From positions 54,831-118,830 of the forward strand of contig NZ_JXLB01000009.1 of assembly GCF_001886195.1 (NCBI RefSeq): 64,000 nucleotides of DNA. The letters are read 5' to 3'. This DNA is from Enterococcus ratti. Its GTDB lineage: Bacteria > Bacillota > Bacilli > Lactobacillales > Enterococcaceae. Of this stretch, positions 61,121-64,000 are shown piece after piece. Under the pieces are notes generated by a model that had not been told where the DNA came from, did no database searches, and saw nothing but the letters and a program-made list of their open reading frames with translations. Numbering within the stretch: position 1 is the first letter of the stretch; every line of letters starts with the position of its first letter. The position numbers were made by a program, and so were the translations under genes.

Positions 61121-61723
61121 ATGAAGAAGTTAACGAATATTCTGCTGTTATCATCTGTTGTATTAGGTGGAATAAGTATTGGAGCAATGAACATATGTGC
61201 AGAAGAATTAGGTTGGCAGCCTGGTCAAGAAGACCCTACACCTGGGCAAACAATTAAAGGCGAAGAAAATGCTGACGTTGCTGTAAACGGCTGGGTGGGA
61301 GAGTGGACACCGGTTGATCCAGACGATCCATCATATATTGACATTACTGTACCAACAACGGTTCGCTATGCAAATGCAATGTCTGAAGATGGAAAAACAC
61401 TTCCAGAAATTTTGTCTCCACTTTATACTATGACAAATAATTCTAATGCACGTAGAGTTATGGTAGAAGTATCTAACTTTGTGGAAGTTGGTAATTCTGG
61501 TGTTAAACAAAGTTTGTTTTTCACGCCATTAAATGAAGCTGGTGTCCGACTGCAGAGTGTTTCAGGACAATTTTTAAATACTCCTACTTATTTAACGACT
61601 ATCGGAAAGTCTAAAAGTAAAGCGTTAAAATTTGAAGGAGAAATTTCTGAAGGTTTTAAAGCAGATGAAGTAGTGAAACCGACTTACACGATGACGCTTA
61701 ATTTTACCGCTTTAAAAGATTAA
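61121..61723 (+). CDS. WxL-like secreted surface protein
   Basis: 200 residues. Signal peptide of ~28 residues, then a Pro/Gly-rich start (LGWQPGQEDPTPGQ), the motif VNGWVGEWTPVDPDDPSYID, a beta-rich body (ITVPTTVRYANA, YTMTNNSNARRVMVEVSNF) and a C-terminal TYTMTLNFTALKD strand. This arrangement is that of the short WxL-associated surface proteins of enterococci, although the typical C-terminal Trp-x-Leu is not present. There is no LPXTG, so it would be held non-covalently. GGAGAGAG precedes ATG 61121. Confidence 0.72.
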   Translation: MKKLTNILLLSSVVLGGISIGAMNICAEELGWQPGQEDPTPGQTIKGEENADVAVNGWVGEWTPVDPDDPSYIDITVPTTVRYANAMSEDGKTLPEILSPLYTMTNNSNARRVMVEVSNFVEVGNSGVKQSLFFTPLNEAGVRLQSVSGQFLNTPTYLTTIGKSKSKALKFEGEISEGFKADEVVKPTYTMTLNFTALKD

Positions 61724-62068
61724 TAGAAACTGATTTCATTTTGTTTATATCATATACTTAGGGAAGTTTTCTGCATGAAGGAAACTTTCGCACATAGAAA
61801 TAATTGAATTGGCTTTTATGTCTTTTCACTCAAGCAAAAATGAAATAGTTAGTTTTTTAAAGTCTATTAGCTATTAGTAGAATTTCATTATTGAAATTCT
61901 ACTAATAGCGGCAAATCCTTAAAACATAGGAACGATAGAAATTAGTTGATAAGAGAACTTTTAATGGAGAGAATTTCTTGAGTATGTTTTTTTCTAAAAA
62001 TAATTGAGCGGTTTGTCAAAAGATAAACGATTTGTTTTTGATTTAATTTGGAAAGGGAGATTTTTTAA
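61724..62068 (+). other. Intergenic region with a perfect hairpin
   Basis: About 345 bases between the WxL-like gene and the membrane-anchored gene. The main feature is the 17-bp perfect inverted repeat at 61871-61908; no gene is seen. Confidence 0.55.
61871..61908. repeat. Perfect 17-bp inverted repeat, 4-base loop
   Basis: CTATTAGTAGAATTTCA (61871-61887), loop TTAT, exact complement at 61892-61908. No T run follows (CGGCAAATCC), so it is not a standard terminator. Confidence 0.8.
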
Positions 62069-62575
62069 ATGGCACATATAAAAAACAAAAGAAAAAAACG
62101 CACATATATCCTTATAACCTTATCGATAATATTCTTAATATTAGGGGTTGGTGGATACTTTTATTTTAATCAATCTCCCCCACAAGTCGTTACTGGTCTT
62201 CCAGACGTAGACAAGAATATCTCCCAGTTAACTAATGATGATCTTTTAAAAAAGATGCAAGCAGAAGTAGATAAAGACAACGTGCGTATTTTATTGAAGC
62301 ATGAAATTGAAGTGAATAAAGACGGGAAAGCTAATGTTGATATTCGAAACGTTGGAGTAAATGCTTATAATATTCAAGTAGAGTATTATTTAGCGGCGAA
62401 TAAAAAGAAATTGTATGTTTCAGGTTTGATTCCACCTAATAACGGTATCGCGTCTGTTCCTTTTCAAAACATGCCTTCATCAGGAACACATAACTTAAAA
62501 ATATACTACAAAGTATATGATAAAAAAGAATTGATTAATACAACCACTATTGATGGTGTACTTAAAATAAGTTAA
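62069..62575 (+). CDS. Membrane-anchored extracellular protein, unknown function
   Basis: 168 residues: a very basic N-terminus (HIKNKRKKRTYI), one transmembrane helix (~13-31) and an extracellular beta-rich domain (EVNKDGKANVDIRNVGVNAYNIQVEYYL, SGLIPPNNGIASVPFQNMP). The topology is N-in, C-out. It forms the last member of the LPXTG/WxL-like group and probably works with those surface proteins. GGAAAGGGAG precedes the ATG. The family is not recognised with certainty. Confidence 0.7.
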   Translation: MAHIKNKRKKRTYILITLSIIFLILGVGGYFYFNQSPPQVVTGLPDVDKNISQLTNDDLLKKMQAEVDKDNVRILLKHEIEVNKDGKANVDIRNVGVNAYNIQVEYYLAANKKKLYVSGLIPPNNGIASVPFQNMPSSGTHNLKIYYKVYDKKELINTTTIDGVLKIS

Positions 62576-62904
62576 CGATCAGTGAATGCTGATTAAAATT
62601 TTCTTCCTAAAAAGATTATTAAATGCTTTGCACTTATTTTAATAGATTCTCTACATCAACTAATTATTATGGATCCTTTGCAAAGGATCCTTTTTTTATT
62701 TTTTGAGGTAAAAACAATTCTTTGTTGTAGAATAATTTCTTAGAAGAAAGCAAATCTGATCTGAGATGAATCATTCATTTTATAACTTGTAAAACCAATA
62801 AAATTACCTAGGAAATGGAATTTATCGGTTTGTTTTTCTTAGAAATATTTTATAAAATCTAATTAAGGAGTCAGTTAAGGTAAAAAAAGTGAGGGGGTAT
62901 AAAT
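62576..62904 (+). other. Intergenic region before the relaxase gene
   Basis: Holds the terminator at 62671-62697 and about 200 bases in front of the MobV-type gene where an origin of transfer could lie. I looked for the usual MobV recombination-site palindrome and did not see it. Confidence 0.45.
62671..62697 (+). terminator. Terminator of the surface-protein group
   Basis: Fully self-complementary 20 bases (GGATCCTTTG CAAAGGATCC) followed by TTTTTTT. Confidence 0.85.
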
Positions 62905-63804
62905 ATTAAGTCGATTATATTAGAAAAAACGAATTATCGATACGATGAATTAGAAAAAGTGCAAAGACATAATCAAAGAGAATCTTTTGAAACGCTAGTT
63001 GTATCTCCTGATAAAACTTCTTTAAATTATGATGTTTTAAATAAGAAAATGATTAGTTACAAAAATACAATTAGGCGTTATTTGACTCATCTACCTTCAA
63101 AAAAATCGATCCATTCTAATTGGATTGTGTTGATCGAGTGGCAAATTTTTTTCGATGAATCTTCATTAAATAAATTATCTGTTAGAGAAACAAAATTATA
63201 TTTTTTACAGGTTGTTCAGACTTTCCAGAATTTTTATGGGATGTCTAATGTCATTTATGCGAATGTTCACTTTGATGAAAAAAAACCACACTTACATATC
63301 GGATTGATACCAATGAAAGAAGGGCGGCTCAATTCCACACATATTATTGCCAAATATAAAAATAGCGAATTAGAAACAGAATTATTAAATAAATTAGAAA
63401 AAGTTATTAAAAAAAGTAAAACGTCTATTGCTGGAAAAAATACTTCCAATGTACATATTGATTTAAAATCCACTGAACAGTATCAAGAATATAAAGAACT
63501 TTATCATAAACTGATTAACCAATCGATTTTACCTTCTGAAATAGAGATGAAAAAACCCGAGATTTCAATAAAGTCATTTTGTTTTGGTAAAAAAGGAAAG
63601 AAGAAACAAACAATTGAAGACTTAAGAAAAGAAAATGATTATTTAGAATCTTTGGTGAAGGAATTGAAATCTGAAAACAGTTATTTACTAAAGGTGATAA
63701 GAGATACAGAAAAGAATGTTGAACAATTAGAAAAACAGCTATGTATAAATTTTAAAATTTATGAGAAATATGAGAATAAAATGGATTTTAAAAATTACAT
63801 GTAA
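62905..63804 (+). CDS. MobV-type relaxase (Pre/Mob family), apparent ATT start
   Basis: About 299 residues of the mobilisation/plasmid recombination family. The N-terminal HNQRES stretch and the metal motif HFDEKKPHLHIGLIP (family pattern HxDExxPHxH) identify it; the C-terminal ~90 residues are a coiled coil (LRKENDYLESLVKELKSEN). No ATG exists before the HNQR motif: the frame opens after TGA 62890, and GAGGGGG (62891-62897) sits 7 bases before ATT 62905, which begins KSIILEKTNYRYDELEKVQ, typical family sequence. The next possible start, GTG 62959, would remove part of the conserved N-terminus. Either ATT initiates or the start was mutated. It is shorter than many MobV proteins and no replication gene is near. 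Confidence 0.78.
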   Translation: MKSIILEKTNYRYDELEKVQRHNQRESFETLVVSPDKTSLNYDVLNKKMISYKNTIRRYLTHLPSKKSIHSNWIVLIEWQIFFDESSLNKLSVRETKLYFLQVVQTFQNFYGMSNVIYANVHFDEKKPHLHIGLIPMKEGRLNSTHIIAKYKNSELETELLNKLEKVIKKSKTSIAGKNTSNVHIDLKSTEQYQEYKELYHKLINQSILPSEIEMKKPEISIKSFCFGKKGKKKQTIEDLRKENDYLESLVKELKSENSYLLKVIRDTEKNVEQLEKQLCINFKIYEKYENKMDFKNYM

Positions 63805-63805
63805 A

Positions 63806-63842
63806 AGAGCGTGAAGTAAAAGTATTCTTTACTTCACGCTCT
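63806..63842. repeat. Dispersed palindromic repeat, hairpin end
   Basis: GAGCGTGAAGTAAA and TTTACTTCACGCTC form a 14-bp perfect stem (63807-63841) with loop AGTATTC. The core also occurs at 11301-11329. It lies 2 bases after the relaxase stop and may act as its terminator. Confidence 0.8.
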
Positions 63843-63980
63843 AAACACGAATAAACGTTGGGAGCAGAAGCAACTCCTTCGGAAATAATCCAAAATTCAC
63901 AAAAATTTGAAAAATAATTTACGTGTATCCCTTCTTATTTCTCGGAATTAAACACTTCTGTCCCAGCCTCTTTTTAGTAC
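63843..63980 (-). repeat. Rest of the intergenic repeat element
   Basis: Read on the minus strand this begins AAAGAGGCTGGGACAGAAG and continues to the hairpin above. Such GGCTGGGAC-type intergenic repeats are, as far as I recall, common in enterococci and other lactic acid bacteria. No protein is encoded. Confidence 0.55.
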
Positions 63981-64000
63981 CAGCCGTTAGCTAACCAGAA

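Noticed and set aside
62700..62904. Origin-of-transfer or MobV recombination site upstream of the relaxase
   Set aside because: No palindrome of the known type was found; only short AT-rich inverted repeats.

Overview
The window is a low-GC Firmicute chromosome segment. Gene content and order point to Enterococcaceae: a xerC-hslV-hslU-codY operon, parE-parC, pflB-pflA, thyA-dfrA, a WxL-like cell-surface module, Mga-type regulators and LPXTG proteins. The high A+T content and several freshly broken genes would fit a reduced, host-restricted relative such as Melissococcus, but that assignment is inference.

Layout. 1-10.2 kb holds housekeeping genes: an antiporter, an ABC-F ATPase, thyA-dfrA, a DegV protein, a GDSL hydrolase with a YpmS-like partner, a YozE protein and signal peptidase I. 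10.2-17.4 kb holds lipoate ligase and a six-gene N-acetylmuramate 6-phosphate operon (mupG, PTS EIIC, tandem GNAT, PIG-L-like protein, murQ, murR). 17.4-24.1 kb is accessory: a decayed stretch, an Mga-type regulator, a small membrane protein and a large SpaA-type LPXTG surface protein that is split by a frameshift in an A7 run. 24.1-45.5 kb is conserved core: rbgA-rnhB-dprA-topA-trmFO, xerC-hslV-hslU-codY, a galM-like gene with one amber stop, plsY on the minus strand, parE-parC, pflB, pflA and ppaC. 45.5-53.7 kb is mixed: a DUF1803-like protein, uncharacterised membrane proteins, a PgdA-like deacetylase, an unknown basic protein, a decayed zinc-type alcohol dehydrogenase and a YitT protein. 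53.8-56.8 kb has a compact structured RNA with its own terminators, then an osmoprotectant/ergothioneine-type ABC transporter with a fused permease-binding protein. 57.1-63.8 kb is an accessory block: two paralogous Mga-type regulators, a small LPXTG protein, a WxL-like secreted protein, a membrane-anchored protein and a MobV-type relaxase that seems to start at ATT. The window ends in a dispersed palindromic repeat, part of which also lies in front of mupG.

How it works together. The muramate operon would import and split cell-wall amino sugars. The Mga-type regulators sit next to surface-protein genes and probably control them, but no sortase is in the window, so anchoring would use one encoded elsewhere. 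No rRNA, tRNA, CRISPR array or intact transposase was recognised. The points most worth following are the slippery A7 site in the surface protein, the ATT-start relaxase beside the WxL-like module, the unusual muramate operon and the small structured RNA at 53.85 kb.
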